A DNA stretch of 64,000 nt from Sialis fuliginosa (GCA_961205875.1 OY540814.1:14552993-14616992), one strand, 5' to 3'. Numbered from the stretch's first letter, positions 24,661-37,431 are shown. The notes: generated by a model from the sequence alone, not told the origin. Translations and numbers: made by a program.

Positions 24661-27600
24661 TTATTTTCTTGTCGGAATGGCACAACCCTGTTCAAATAGC
24701 AATTGATCTATGTGTACATCGGAGGAGGACATCGTGTCTATTAGTTTAACACTCAGTACAATGTCTTTACTGTGCAACACGTCCTGTCCGATTTCTTTCA
24801 CTTGCGCCACAAACTGACGCTGTAAAACTAGTTTTTGAAACTTGCAGCAATCATCTACAGTCCAATTACCCATGCATGGACTAACTCCTGAAAATACCAT
24901 CATTAAAAATAACTTTTTTAAAAGGTAAAATTCAAATCATCGTATCATCGATAAAAATAGTCGCAGAATGATTATTCAAGAAGCATTATGAAGCTCGTGA
25001 TTTCTAGTTTTTAATGTTTTTTTTTTTATTTAAATTCAATTGATTTTATGAAATACTGGACAGAAGTTAATCGAAGCCGGAAAAAGGATACAATCTTTTT
25101 TTAACTTTGTCAATGGACAAAAATCGTAAAAGGTTATTGAAGTTTTTAGCTAAATTAACTGAAGACGCTTCAAAATGATTTTTTAATCACTGTATTACTT
25201 TTACTGAAATTACTGATCTTTGAATTTTATCCGAAGTTTTACTATTTTAATTACCTGCAAGTCGAGCTTTTATTGCTTGGTACGGAAATATTTTGAATTT
25301 ACTAATAAGCGGTACAATTTGTGAACTTTTTAATACGACATAAGAACCAAAATCAACAAAGAAAGCACTAATTGATTCATCGTTGATTGTTTGACTTACG
25401 CAAGCTCTGAAAAAATAAAACAAAGTAAATAATTAGATTTGCTTTAGTATTACACAGATCCTACGTACCTGTACCAAAATCCATCAGTATGTTTCGCAGC
25501 GTAGATCTCTCCAGGACGTATATCAATAAGATCTAGTTTTGTTGCATTCTCGGATCGGTTATAAAAATCTTGAAGGTTGCACATAAGCAGTTTTAATTCG
25601 TGTCCATCAATATATGGTTGTACCTGTGAATAAAATGTATTTAGGAGCTAAAGAATAATTTTAATGCTACTCAAAATACTTACGAAAAAATTCCACGGGT
25701 TAATTGCATTTGGAATATTAACGTCAAAGAATCGACCAATTTCTGGAATTTTTGGTTTCGGCAATTGACCAGCAGAAGGGAAATTAGCTGAAAATTTGTT
25801 TGATATAGAACAACTATAATAATTCAAATACTTAAAATACTTAAATTTAATGAAAACTTTTAAATTAAAAACAAATAACACCCGGTTTTAGAAATAAATG
25901 TTTTCAAGTAAAAGAAAACTATTGATACTAGCGCATGCAAAAGTAACAGTGCACCATGTGAAGGCAAAATTTAAAAAAAAAGAAAATAACTATCATAAAC
26001 AATCATTGTTTGAAAATTAAATTATTCAAGATTATACAAAAAATTTGAAAAATTGTATTATTTTAATTTTTACAACCTAATGCACACCCCAAGCAAGCTA
26101 TGGTTTGGTGTTTGTTCTATTCTTGTCCTAAATTTTTTTGCGTATGTACACTGATAAAATGAGCATTATATCTTAAATTTCTTTAGTAACCCACTTAAAA
26201 GTTTATATTTTCTGAAAGAGAACATTAGTCTCCATATTTACTTACATGGGGAGGGCACACTCAATGCATGAGGGATTTCAGTCAGCTTTTGGGAGGTGAA
26301 ACTAGAGTAAAAATAAAAATACACGTGTCCGAGCATTCAATCTCATAGGCATTATTAATAAAGATATTTAATTTTGAAAATTGTTATATTTAAAATATAT
26401 TGTATTATGTGGCCAAGTAGTTAGCTTGCTAGCATGTAACGCGGTGAACGCTGGTTTGAAACTCTGTTTGGAGATTTTAGTTTTTATTATTTTTTTATAC
26501 ATATTATGCCTACATCTCATTCAAACATTGATTTTTTTTAGGTAGAAAATATTATTATCGATAATGCATGTTTCTGGATTAAAATATATTACCATGTAGT
26601 CCTCAGTTTCAGCTCAAAATTTTGAAATAAAAAATACTCCTCTGAAACTTCGTGAGTGGATTTATTTTGGCATAACCTACAACTTTTTTATCTTCGAAAA
26701 TTCTGAGAATTTGGGCGTTTTTGATGTGGCATGCGTCAAACATGTTTAGGGCGTAGGTCAGGGCTAAAGACCCTTGATTTTTGTAGGCCAGTATAACCAT
26801 AAAATTTTACTATTATTTATCTAGCATTTGTGCAAAAATCAGCCGGATATTTATAAATTACATAACATCATGAATTTGACATGTTGAGAGTGTAGGTCTC
26901 GCTAAATGTTCCAATATTTTTGTAGGTCAATATATTTCCCGATGTTTGCATTATAAAATCTTGTAATTCATGTAAAAAATAAAGGGTTATTCGTAAATTT
27001 CCTATAACTATCGTTAAATTGACATGTTTGATGTATGCCACATCAAAAACGCCCCAATTCTCAGAATTTTCAAAGATAAAAAAGTTTAGGCTTCCCTGAC
27101 TTTCCAGAAAGTGGACACTCTGTTTTAGTTTTGAAAAATTATAATGTAAAAAGCATTGAAAAGCATTATAACTTTTGGAATATATTATATTCAACGACCA
27201 ATTTCTAAAAAAGTGGCGAGGCTGCATTTTAATAAATAATTACTAGATAAAATAAACTTACATTTTCTCCTTCTTTGGTCTTGCATAACAAATAAATACA
27301 AATTATATCAACATCTAAACCAAACAAACAAAAAAATAAGAAAACAAACTACTTACATATACTCGGAAATGACGAAATATCATAATTTGACGCTTGTGAT
27401 TTCTTTAGGAATTCAAGATTCTTATTATTATTTGAATCCTGTAACTTCTTCGGCCTGGAGAAAAATAATAATAAAAAACAATGATATAATCAATCTTTAA
27501 AACAAACTTACTGTCGCATTAACAACCCTAATTCCTTATTTACAGAAAACAAAGTTTCATCTTCGGACCGTTTAAATAATTCTACAACAGGTACTTGGCT

Positions 27601-30600
27601 GGGGTTCTCTGCTGGTCCAACTACTTTCACTAGGACAGACCCTCCTATTAAAGAGTCACCTAAATCATGTGGAATCTTTGAAACTACGTGATAAAGGGAC
27701 GCCTAAAATAAAGAAGAAAGAACCATTTTTTAGGAAATTAAGCATAAACTTTAAATAACTTATAGTTCAATTTTATATACAATAGGTTTGTATCAAGTAT
27801 GTAAGTGTAGAAGGAAAATATACTTTTAAAGAGGAGATTCTATAACATTTTAATTACCAACCTTTACACATTGTACAGGGAAATGCGGCAGGACGTCTGA
27901 AACATTATTCAACTGAACTAATTTCTCTTCCGGATTACTCAAATCTATCTGTTGCGTGTTCCCGTAATCTACAAAGTCTAACGACACGACCGTATTGTCT
28001 TCAATGATATCAGTCACTTTACAGCGGTACCATAACCCGTCATTGAATTTGGCTATGTAATACAGGTCAGTGTTGATTTCCTTTGTGTTCGTAACACATT
28101 CTATCTCCGGGTCTTCATCTATTTGAACGCTCAATTGTTCCAGTAGTTTGTAAAATATCTCGTGCGCAAAAGTTTGCCGGTTTTCCGATATGTGTAAGAA
28201 GACGTTTGCGTTTTCATCTACGTGTACTATAGACATTTCTTGTACTTCGTTATCCTGAAATGTTACAAGTGATTTGCATGAATAGGCACTTATTTAATTA
28301 ATAATAAACATCCTTACATTAATTAGAACAGGTGTTGCTGCTTCGCTACAAAACTTGATAATTATTTCTTCAATCACATTTCTATCTATTTCTTCAGAGG
28401 TATCGCATAAAATTATATTATATAATACTGATTTTTGACCTAGAAGAAACACGAAGATCAAAAAAATATTCAGTATGATTAAAGAATGAAAACTTACCAG
28501 ATATTTCTGTTATTTTAAGAACATCTATAAACAAATACATTCCTATATACTCTTCAACAAGATCTTTAACAAATTCAACATTAGATAAATCTTCCAAGCC
28601 TGCTAGTTTACATCTAATAGCCTGAAATACAAGTTGGTTAGAAAATAACTAACTGTACATTTAATTCCCTGCTCCTTTGAAGCCAGAATACTCTGTGTAT
28701 AAATATTGAGAAATAATGAAAGTACCTGTGCAGGAAGCTTGATAAATGATACAGGTAAAACATAAAAATTATCTACATTGACCATAAACTCAGAACCCTG
28801 ATCGACAAGGGAGCACATGACTTCTTGTCCAGACTTGACAGTTTCTTCCGAAGGAATATCTTGAATGACTCTGACGCGCATCCACGAATCTTCAGCAAAT
28901 ATTGCGTAGCATCCACCACAACAAACCTAGAAACGGTACATCTTATTTTAATATTTAAGTCAATCAGTAAAAATATAAACTACGTAAAAACTGTTTCCAG
29001 ATTTTAAAAGGACATTAATCATGGATCATTTCTATGTGCAAAACCGAGTTATGAAACGAAGTGAGATTTTTATTCCTTTTCTTGAATAGATTAGAGCTGT
29101 TGCGGATTATATTCCTGAAAAAAATATGGTACGAAAAAATTAACTTACTTCTGAAGGATCAACTGGTTGTTTGAAATTTTTGAAACACTGCTCCATATCT
29201 GTTAGTAATTGCTTGTACTGTTGCTGCAAAATAAAATTTATATATTATCATAAGCTGTATGATAAAGAAAGCGATAAAATCTCTACATACAGAATTGTTT
29301 TTTCCAATCAAACGAACCCATACGTCCGATGCAGACATCGCGCATGTTATCACAGCCTCACACATTACCCCTTGAGCCAACATTTCTGGTTCTGGAATTG
29401 TTATAAGTGACGAAGACCTGATTAGAGATCTTGACAATCGAGACTGAATTCCATTTGTTGATGGTGTCTGAAACAAACAACTAGATATAATATAAATCGT
29501 TGCAGAAATACATTTGTTAAAAATTAAATGAATTATTTATTTTCCTAAAATAAATTTTATAATCTAAAAAATTGACAAATCTTGACAGTGTGCGCCGAAC
29601 GAGTAAAAACAATAATAATAATTAAAATTAATAATTATTAATTTAAAAGAAGACGCAGCTTCAAGATCACCGCGGTAGCCTCAAGACTTGTATAATGTAG
29701 TAACTGTGTTAATTTTCAATCTTTTATAAAATGTTGTTAGTGTACAACCGTTCATAAATAAACTTTTACAATATTGAATTGTTTATCAACAAAATTTTGT
29801 ACATTTGCACATTTTGATAAAATAAACATTGAAAACAAATAAATTCGTAAATATTTTACAAAAGAACAATATATTTTTAAAAAAGTCACTGTTTGCAATT
29901 AAAAATAAAAATTAAAGAGCACACACTGGGAATTGAACCACGGGTCCATCGGTTATCGATCTGTTATCATTACCGCTAGACCAACAGACGCTTATGTCTA
30001 TAGTTTAAACAAATAGGTATATATTATGCAGCATTAAAAAATATTTTGGGTCATATCTTCTAAACTATTACCCGTCTACACCCAAAACCGGGTATAGATG
30101 TTGTCAGGGGACCTCCCTCTACAACATATTTCAATATGAAGAAAATAGGAAAGAACCAGTTGAAGGGTTGCCCTTGTTAAAAAGATTTTCAGCACACCTT
30201 TATCGACTTGTAACTTTTTACAATGTAAATAAAAATAAAATCTTTTGACGTGATCCTAAATTAAAGATTTCAAGTTTTAGTTTCTTTTTTGAAAAATTTC
30301 ATTACAATCATTTTTACCATTTCAATATTGTGTAATTATTTAAGTTAAATAAAAAATTCCTTTAATTAATAAATAAAAAAATTATCTTTTGTTCGGTGAC
30401 ATAACTCAGGAACTATTAATTTCAGACAAATTGTTGGTTACACTCTTTGACTTAACAATGCAACGGTTCGAGACATATCGAAAAAAAAAAGATAAAAAAT
30501 TATTTTAAATCTTTTTTTAAATTAATTTACCTATTTGAGTTAAAGCATTATTTTCAAAACTCACTTATCCATAAATATAATACAAAACAAATCAGCAAAA

Positions 30601-33600
30601 AGTTCTACCCATAAAAAATATAATATTCTGGCCAACCTGTTGAAAAAAAAAAAAAACATTTACTTACCTCATTATCCATAAGAAGTATACACCTTGCGTT
30701 TGCTGCATACTCAAGCTTGATATTGTTCTGCATGGCTAGCGCCAGCCAGTTCTGGGGCAGGGACTCACTGTGCTTCTGCCTGTACTGCTGCTCGACCGTG
30801 TCTGCCCAGATACCGGTCGGGTGCGGCTCAATCAGAGCCACGAGTCTCGGTCCGATCAGCGCTAGTGCTGATACTGGCAATTGTGATATCTTCTCAAGTC
30901 GCGACGTGAGTTCCTTCTCTGCTGTCTGGATTATTGCCGCCCTCGCAGCTTCTCTTGTTGGGTATTCTGTAGGAAACGATGAGTAGTTGAACGCTAAGCC
31001 GATCTGTAATAAAATATATATTTTTTTGGATTGTAAAGAATACGAAAATTAAAATTGAGGCCTTACTTTGATTTTTCCAAAGTATGAAGACTGGCCGTGT
31101 TTTGGTTGACGGCCTGTGATTTTAATGATAGGCTCAGCATTGATATCCAACGCCGCGATAAGTCTTCGAAGTTCTCTTTCGTCTTCTGCGACTGGGATAG
31201 CCTAAAATACAATTACACACCCGTAAGGAATTTTTTATTTTCTTCTATTTTAAAATCTTCTATTGGTAAAAATAATCGATACGAAATTTTCCAAAAAGAA
31301 AATTTAAGCTTGGAATTTCTATTTTAGAATCCCATAAAAAAAATAATTTTTTTTGTACTCTTGGCACACGCAACTAAAATATTCCATTTAATATAATAAT
31401 ATAATTTATATTACCTAAAAAAATGTTTTTTTGAAAGGATCCTAGAGATTTCAAGATTTTATTTACTTTTTGGAATATTTCAATGCCATAATTTTTACCA
31501 AAGTTATAGCTATTTGAATATTGTCAAATTTGATAACTCTATGCATCTTGATCTGTTATTTTATTTATAAGTAATAAATTACCTCTGTGAAAGAAGGGAC
31601 TACATTTGGAATTGGTGAGAAGTTGAAATCGGTATTCATCATGTTCGGTGACGATACATTCGAAAGCAACCGGCCCCTCCCTCTCGATATTAAAGGCGCT
31701 GTGCTGAAATGTTTTTTTGAGTCAGACCACGGAGATGCAGAACTTCCATCATTCCATACTTGACTTTTGTTACTACTATTATTATTAGGTATATCTTCAT
31801 TCTAAAATATATTATTAGTATGAATTATTAACCTTTAGAGGTCCACATAATTACTTACATCTCCTACAGCATCTTCCATGAAAGCAGGTGAAGAAGATTG
31901 CGATGAATCGGATAAAGAATTCATTTTTAATTTATTAGAAATATCATCGATGATCAGTTCCGAGTTATGTTTTGTTTTCGCTTCATCATTTTTTACCCTA
32001 CTTAAGATATCGTGGAAAGCTATATTTGTGTGTGGCACATCCTTTAGTAATTCTTTAGGAATGTTTTTAACGGGATCGTTCACTAGAGGATTTGTTAGAG
32101 TCGTTGTGCTTATTAAAGACGAACTAGGTCTTTCTTTTTTTTCTTCATTTAAAGATAACTGTTTAGTTACAGTATTGTTTTGTTGAGTTAATATCGGAGC
32201 TGAATTTTTTCTTAGAATAGATTTGTTGTTAGAAATCATTGTGTACTCGTCGGGACCTCGAAAATGTGATTGATTTATGACCATTGGGGTTGTGGGTGTT
32301 TTTTTCTCTATTTTTTGAATAGATTTTGTAAAATCATTTCCGTTCTGAAAAAGGCAATATTAAAAAGGTCAAATATAAATAAATAAAAAGCATATTTTAT
32401 TTATAAAATTTTTTCTTGAATAAAGAACTGGAAGAAGTAGAGCAAATATTTAATTAAAATCATTATATCGGCCAACCACAGTAAGTAATTATTAAAAAGG
32501 AAACAAATTGAACACACTCTATTTTAAATGAAATGAGAAATAGTGAAGAGCATTTATTGGCCAACCACAGGAAGTAATTATTAAAGGGAACAAATTAAAC
32601 ACACACTATTTTAAATGAAATGAGAAATAGTGAAGAGCATTAAATAAACTTTTCTAACACTTAATAAACTATTATAGCATTTGTAAACAATATTGAACAT
32701 TATTTTTTGTGTTTTAGCAATAGTTAAGAAAATACTTTTTGTTCATTAAAGAAATAAAATGATATATAGGAAAAAAATTGCTCCTTAAAATGGTTAAATG
32801 AGTATTAGGTTGGTGAGATTTGTACTAAATGAGCAATATTATGTATTTGTATAATATTTTATAAATTTTACAGAGTTGATGTTCTAATAAAACGCAAGTT
32901 AACTGTCCATGGTTAGGGCAATCTATTGGGGCGAAATCGAGTTGATTAGTTTTCATTAGGATAGGTTAGGTCTATTCAGGTTTACCCATAGACATAGAGA
33001 ATGGACAGTGCATTCTGTATTAACACAATGGTGTAACATCTGTTCAAAAAGGGAGAGATGCAGTGTAGTTTGGAATATATCTATCTCTTTTTCTAAGAAT
33101 CTGATTGGTAGCTTACAATAGTTCAGGGTAGTATTTCTATCAGATATATTTTTGTATATCTATCTTGTGATTTTTGTGTAATAAGTTTTTCATTAGAAAA
33201 GTAAATGATATAAACAATAAACATAATTTAATGGTTCATATTTCATCGAGGAAATTTAAAAAAAAACCTCAATTGATCTGATAGAAATTTGCAAAATTAT
33301 GAACGGATATTCCGGGAAAATAACATTTTTGCTACCAAAAATATTAAATATATATTAATAAAAAATAGTTTTAAATCAATTCCCACGTGGTTGCTTGCTA
33401 CAAAATGATGAGGTGGATTGCACTTACAAACAGCACATACAAGATTTAGTTAACAAAATTTTAAATACTTTTTTTGATATTAGAACAAGATACATATTAA
33501 AATTAGTTAAACAAATTCAAAACTTATATTATTTAGAAATCAATAATTGTTTCTTTTTTAAAATAAAATAATACATATAGTATATCTATGAATATTTTTA

Positions 33601-35055
33601 ATGTTCGGGACTAAGAATGAAATAGTTACACTCCTGTTTAAAAAAAGGACAAGTATATTCCAAACCTGTTTCTATCTCTTTCTTTTGACACGGCTCTGTG
33701 TATGAGTCAGATGAGTGGTCCATGCTCTATGTCTATGGGTTTACCTTATTTTATTTTGGGAGGTGGGGTAATGGAACATCCCTCCAAAATTAAGTAAATA
33801 CAATTTTTTTTTTTTTTTTTGGGGGGGGGGGGTATATAACATCCCTCCCCAAAAAAATAAATTATAAAATTAAAGCAAATTAAATTATACAATAACAATG
33901 ACAAAATTGTAATGCTCAAAAAGAAAATGTAATTGCTCAGAAAAATTATTTTGAATGTCACTATGTTTAGTAAAATGCTCAGAATTCAAAATGTTATTGC
34001 TCGAAGTATATAAAATATTGCGCGCTTAAATACTATCCATTATTAAACCTTTCGCGGACACAATGGCATAGGCCAACAATACAAGAGGCTTAAATTGGAA
34101 CACGTCGGCATGCTAAAAAGATTGTTGGTATAAAAACAAAAATCCAAATTCAAATATCTAGTCTAGAACTCGAAATATCACTAGTGACGTTTTGCGATCG
34201 TTTTAAAAAAATCATGTGTCCGCAAAAGGGTTAAAAACTTTTTTTCAAGCTTTTGGTTTTATTAGTTAAAAACAGAACATTTTTTTCATTGTGAATATTC
34301 TTACAAAACTTGTGTAAAATCTAATATATAACCTAAAAAATTAGAAACCTCAACAATTAGTTTTATTTTATAACTTAACAAATAGGGAATGGACTTTAAT
34401 AATATTTTGGGAAAAGGTGCTCTTTATGGTCATTAGTAAGTAGAATATTTTATTAAGTAAATGGTTATTCATTTGAACAAAGAAATAATTAACCTGGTAA
34501 CTATTCACAGGCATGGAAGTTGTTCGTTGCAGTTTCTGAGACACTGGAGCTACGCTAATTTGGGACTGACTATGTTGATTGACATTAGTCGATCTCTTCT
34601 GATATCGTGAAGAAGCTTTAGGTGTCCATCTTCTTGATGGAATTGGTCTCCGTTTATTAGAACTATCATAAAAATTAAACCTGAAAACACAAAAATAAAT
34701 AAATCAAAAATTCAATTATCCAATTCTGTAAAATTTACATTCTCTTTGGCTTCTTTGAAGATTTCTGGTTCCGCACTAGTTCTGTGATGTGTCCTGTTTT
34801 CGAATCGATCGTTACGTCGACAAATAAATCATTACCAACGGTTTTAGTTTTGAAAGCCGGTTCTGATCGAACAAATTCAGCCAATGAATTGTAACCTAAT
34901 CTTCTGAATGGTATTTCACATCCCATTATCATTGCATAATCTCTAGATAGCGCTTTTAATGATATGCTATCTTTAACTGAATTTATTACAGATCGCATTT
35001 GCGATACGATTGAATTTTTTAGTTTCTGCTTTTCGTCCATTTCTTGAGCAGCCAT
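24661..35055 (-). CDS. TDRD7/Tapas-like LOTUS-Tudor protein (1232 aa, 18 exons)
   Basis: Exons: 35055-34739, 34680-34494, 32344-31859, 31801-31583, 31201-31067, 31003-30668, 29467-29291, 29223-29149, 28926-28726, 28621-28498, 28439-28318, 28254-27862, 27702-27512, 27454-27357, 25787-25684, 25623-25469, 25406-25255, 24887-24661; every junction is GT-AG and phases close. Residues about 15-100 form a LOTUS (OST-HTH) domain (CEIPFRRLGYNSLAEFVR). A Ser/Asn-rich linker (110-400) follows. A second, degenerate LOTUS-like domain (about 475-558) has PHPTGIWADTVEQQYR. Three extended Tudor domains follow (about 580-730, 790-930, 1040-1170). The second Tudor is canonical (GLWYRC, DFVDYGN). The third has GFWYR and FVDFGS. 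The first has lost the aromatic/DYGN signature (LVDQGSE). The family binds Vasa through LOTUS and methyl-arginine Piwi proteins through Tudor, in germline nuage. TDRD7 is the best fit; TDRD5/Tejas has one Tudor. Confidence 0.9.
26405..26475 (+). repeat. tRNA-derived (SINE-like) fragment
   Basis: TGGCCAAGTAGTTAGC resembles a polymerase III A box and GGTTTGAAACTC a B box, spaced as in tRNAs, with ATGTAACGCGGTGAACGC between. The stems do not pair well, so this is a SINE head or tRNA pseudogene rather than a working tRNA. Confidence 0.55.
26680..27095. mobile_element. long inverted-repeat element in Tudor-gene intron
   Basis: About 65 bases at 26681-26745 (with GAATTTGGGCGTTTTTGATG and GTGGCATGCGTCAAACATGT) return inverted at 27020-27092 (ACATGTTTGATGTATGCCAC, CATCAAAAACGCC). 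Between the arms is an imperfect tandem duplication of about 140 bases marked by GTAGGTC and TTTTTGTAGG(C/T)CA. No coding capacity. Confidence 0.7.
29921..29996 (-). repeat. tRNA-derived (SINE-like) fragment
   Basis: On the minus strand TGGTCTAGCGGTAATGATAA resembles an A box and GGTTCAATTCCCAG a B box. Acceptor and T stems do not pair cleanly, so a functional tRNA gene is unlikely; a SINE head or decayed tRNA fits better. Confidence 0.6.
30195..30330. repeat. dispersed repeat family F2, copy 2
   Basis: CGTGATCCTAAATTAAAGAT, TTTCAAGTTTTAGTTTC and TTTTTGAAAAATTTCATTAC match, with changes, the copies at 8394-8600 and 31425-31540. Confidence 0.55.
31425..31540. repeat. dispersed repeat family F2, copy 3
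   Basis: GGATCCTAGAGATTTCAAG followed by TTTTTGGAATATTTCAATG and GTTATAGCTATTTGAATATTG. It lies in the short intron between Tudor-gene exons 4 and 5. Confidence 0.55.
32470..32643. repeat. 89-bp tandem duplication
   Basis: GGCCAACCACAG at 32470 and again at 32559; the two units agree almost throughout (AAGTAATTATTAAA, TTTTAAATGAAATGAGAAAT, GTGAAGAGCATT). Recent duplication inside an intron. Confidence 0.9.
34047..34230. mobile_element. TTAA-flanked MITE (piggyBac-like), 184 bp
   Basis: The inward repeats CCTTTCGCGGACACA (left) and TGTGTCCGCAAAAGGG (right) are inverted copies, flanked by TTAA at 34043-34046 and 34231-34234. The left terminus has one extra A. No transposase. Confidence 0.65.
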
Positions 35056-36510
35056 TTTACTGTACAAAAGAAACATAACTTTTAGTTCAGAAGTAAGGTG
35101 ACCAGATTTTAGTTTTAATAAATCCTGAGATGTAAATGAAGACCCCTCTTTTTATTTTATCTTATCTATTTTATTTTTATTTTCATAAAATTTGTTAGCT
35201 TAATCTGCACTGTTATGTCCCCTGCTCTATTTTTGGCGACCTTTTTTTTTTTAGTCGTCATTTTTTGCAAAACCCGGAGAAATTGCACCCAAACCCGGAG
35301 TCCGGAGATCCAGTGTGCAAACCCTGAGACTCCGGGTCAAAACCGGAGACCTGGTCAACCTATATCAGAAGTATCATTCACAATTACCTAATAACTCTTA
35401 TTAGCTTATCAATAAAATTACCTAATAAATTCTTACTTATATAAATATTGTAAAAATGATTATAGCTATATATTGTATAGTTGTCTATATACTTTTAGTT
35501 CTTTATCATGTAACAAATCTCAAGTGTTTATTTATGTTTGTATTATATACAAATAATACCCCTGATAAGTATTGAAAGGAAGAAACTATGGGACCTTCAA
35601 GAGTTAATAAATTGTATAATATAAACAATCATAAGCTTAGTCAGGCATTTTTCGAGAGGCTAGAGAGTGTAAACAAAACTAAAAATAGTAATCAAAATAC
35701 AAATTAATTGTTGAATGTCACATGGAATTTATAAAATATGCTAATGATATTGACAAAAAATCATATTTATGTTGCAATAAATATTATCTATTGTATAATT
35801 ATTTGGAAAATTTGGAAATAAGTACAGTATATTTTTATTGCTTATTGAAATAAACATTAACAAAAAAAGTCATGCTTAATACTTATATTATAAATCAATA
35901 ATAAAATAATATTTGAAAGTTACTTGATAGTAAAAAAAATCGAATGAAAAATTTTTTGTAAATTTAGGTGACAATTATAATATTATTGTTTTTATATAAC
36001 CAAAACGCAATTTAGTTTATGAACAATCAGAAATAAAAACTGACAATAAAAAAAACGTAATTATAACGGTTTAAATAACCCAGATTTCAAAGACGAAAGT
36101 TATGTGGAACTTCACTAAATAATGTCATATATTCGTTCATGAAAAAAAAATTTACGTACTTAATGATATTAATTGTAATTTTCTCACCTTAACAAAACAA
36201 ACTACTACACTTCTGATTATAATTAAATAACTAATAATAAATAAATACAATCAGTCTCTAAATTTTATTTTAATGTATCTTAAAGTATCCGACATATAGA
36301 ACGGAAATGATTGGGAAATGAAGTAAATATTTCTGTCAAGTCAATTTTTGATTTTATGATAAAGTCGGTATGGTAGGTCGCGATTATTATAACAACGTGA
36401 ACGTGTCAGTGATTTTTTTTTTTACGACGCTACTGTTTTGCTACCATTTGTATTTTGTGTTACCAAAGGAAATTTATATATGTATGTATACTATTTGATT
36501 GGTTAAGTTC
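35056..36510. other. divergent promoter region, Tudor gene / eL13
   Basis: An ACAG acceptor-like site at 35063 just above the Tudor start codon points to a 5' UTR intron. A hAT-like element occupies 35094-35363. The rest is AT-rich with no recognised gene or motif up to the eL13 initiator. Confidence 0.5.
35094..35363. mobile_element. hAT-like element upstream of the Tudor gene
   Basis: Ends AAGGTGACCAGATTTT and, inverted, AGGTTGACCAGGTCTCCGG. The flanking 8-mers ttcagaag and atcagaag match in 7 of 8. GC-richer interior with CCCGGAG repeats. It sits 40 bases above the Tudor start codon, in its promoter or 5' UTR intron. Confidence 0.65.
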
Positions 36511-36522
36511 CTTCTTTCTAAT
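36505..36522 (+). promoter_or_regulatory. TCT/TOP-type initiator of the eL13 gene
   Basis: The pyrimidine string TTCCTTCTTTCT at 36508-36519 is of the kind that starts transcription of animal ribosomal protein genes (TCT motif in flies, 5' TOP in the mRNA). Transcription should begin at a C within it. A GT donor (GAG/GTACAA) at 36555/36556 and an acceptor (TTGCAG) ending at 36697 give a 142-base 5' UTR intron. Confidence 0.65.
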
Positions 36523-36722
36523 TCCGGTTATGGTGGAATTGTTTTTGGACACGAGGTACAATTTACATTATTATTATTTATTTCTGAAAACATTGAGCAT
36601 ATTTAGCTCTATTTGTAATTCTATTTGATAAAACACGTACTATGTGTATTTTATTTTTATAGTAGGATCTTTAATAAATATTTTACTTCTATTGCAGAGT
36701 TGTGTTATAATAACCTATAAAA

Positions 36723-37397
36723 ATGGGGAAACGGAATAATATGATTCCAAATGGACATTTCCATAAAGATTGGCAACGGTTCGTCAAAACGTGGTTCAAT
36801 CAGCCAGCTAGAAAATACAGAAGAAAACAGAATAGGATAAAGAAAGCTCGTGCAATTGCTCCTAGACCGGCTGCAGGACCTTTACGCCCAATTGTCAGAT
36901 GTCCTACATTTAGATACCACACTAAAGTTCGTGCTGGCAGAGGATTTACACTCGATGAAATTCGTGCATCTGGATTAAATGCTGCATTTGCACGTACTAT
37001 TGGAATTGCTGTTGATTACCGTCGACGAAACAAGTCTGTTGAATCGTTACAACAGAATGTACAACGTTTAAAGGAATATAGAAGTAAATTAATACTGTTC
37101 CCTATTCATGAGAAGAAGAAGTTGAAGAAGGGAGAAGCTACAGAAGAAGAACGTAAACTTGCGACACAATTGAAGACGACAGTTATGCCAATTAAACAGC
37201 CAGCGACTAAACTTAAGGCGCAAGTGGTTTCAGAAGAAGCTAAGAAGTTCTCTGCATATATTTACTTGCGTAAAGCTCGTGCGGATGCAAGACTTGTCGG
37301 TATTAGAGCTAAACGTGCAAAGGAAGCAGCGGATAATCCTGATGACATCACGAAAGCTGCTGCCGCGACGAAAGAAGGAAAGAAGGCAAAGAAATGA
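36723..37397 (+). CDS. RpL13: 60S ribosomal protein L13 (eL13), 224 aa
   Basis: Large-subunit ribosomal protein of the eL13 family. It begins [20 protein letters not shown] and carries the conserved [44 protein letters not shown] and [11 protein letters not shown] stretches, then [15 protein letters not shown]. The C-terminal third is Lys/Ala-rich and ends GKKAKK. Length fits insect eL13 (human 211). The coding region is one exon; a short non-coding first exon (about 36511-36555) is spliced to 36698. AATAAA at 37426-37431, 29 bases after the stop, is the poly(A) signal. Strongly basic and cytosolic-ribosomal. No sign of being a processed copy: it has a promoter, a UTR intron and an intact frame. 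Confidence 0.97.
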   Translation: MGKRNNMIPNGHFHKDWQRFVKTWFNQPARKYRRKQNRIKKARAIAPRPAAGPLRPIVRCPTFRYHTKVRAGRGFTLDEIRASGLNAAFARTIGIAVDYRRRNKSVESLQQNVQRLKEYRSKLILFPIHEKKKLKKGEATEEERKLATQLKTTVMPIKQPATKLKAQVVSEEAKKFSAYIYLRKARADARLVGIRAKRAKEAADNPDDITKAAAATKEGKKAKK

Positions 37398-37431
37398 AAA
37401 TATTTCTTGTTTGGAAATATTATTTAATAAA

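Larger units (their letters stand above)
25788..27356. other. large Tudor-gene intron with repeats
   Basis: 1.57-kb intron between exons 14 and 15. It carries a tRNA-like sequence (26405-26475) and an inverted/tandem repeat block (26680-27095). No extra exon is needed for phase. Confidence 0.6.
29468..30667. other. Tudor-gene intron 6
   Basis: 1.2-kb intron with a tRNA-like fragment (29921-29996, minus) and a copy of dispersed family F2 (30195-30330). No exon recognised. Confidence 0.5.
32345..34493. other. Tudor-gene intron 2
   Basis: 2.1-kb intron. It holds an 89-bp tandem duplication (32470-32643), a T/G homopolymer pair (33805-33832), sequence related to a hAT MITE interior (33880-34045) and a TTAA-type MITE (34047-34230). 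Confidence 0.55.

Noticed and set aside
29921..29996. Functional tRNA gene
   Set aside because: A- and B-box-like motifs exist but acceptor and T stems do not pair; treated as a tRNA-derived repeat.
36556..36697. Possible snoRNA in the eL13 UTR intron
   Set aside because: Ribosomal protein introns often host snoRNAs, but no C box (RTGATGA) paired with a D box, and no H/ACA hairpins, could be seen.
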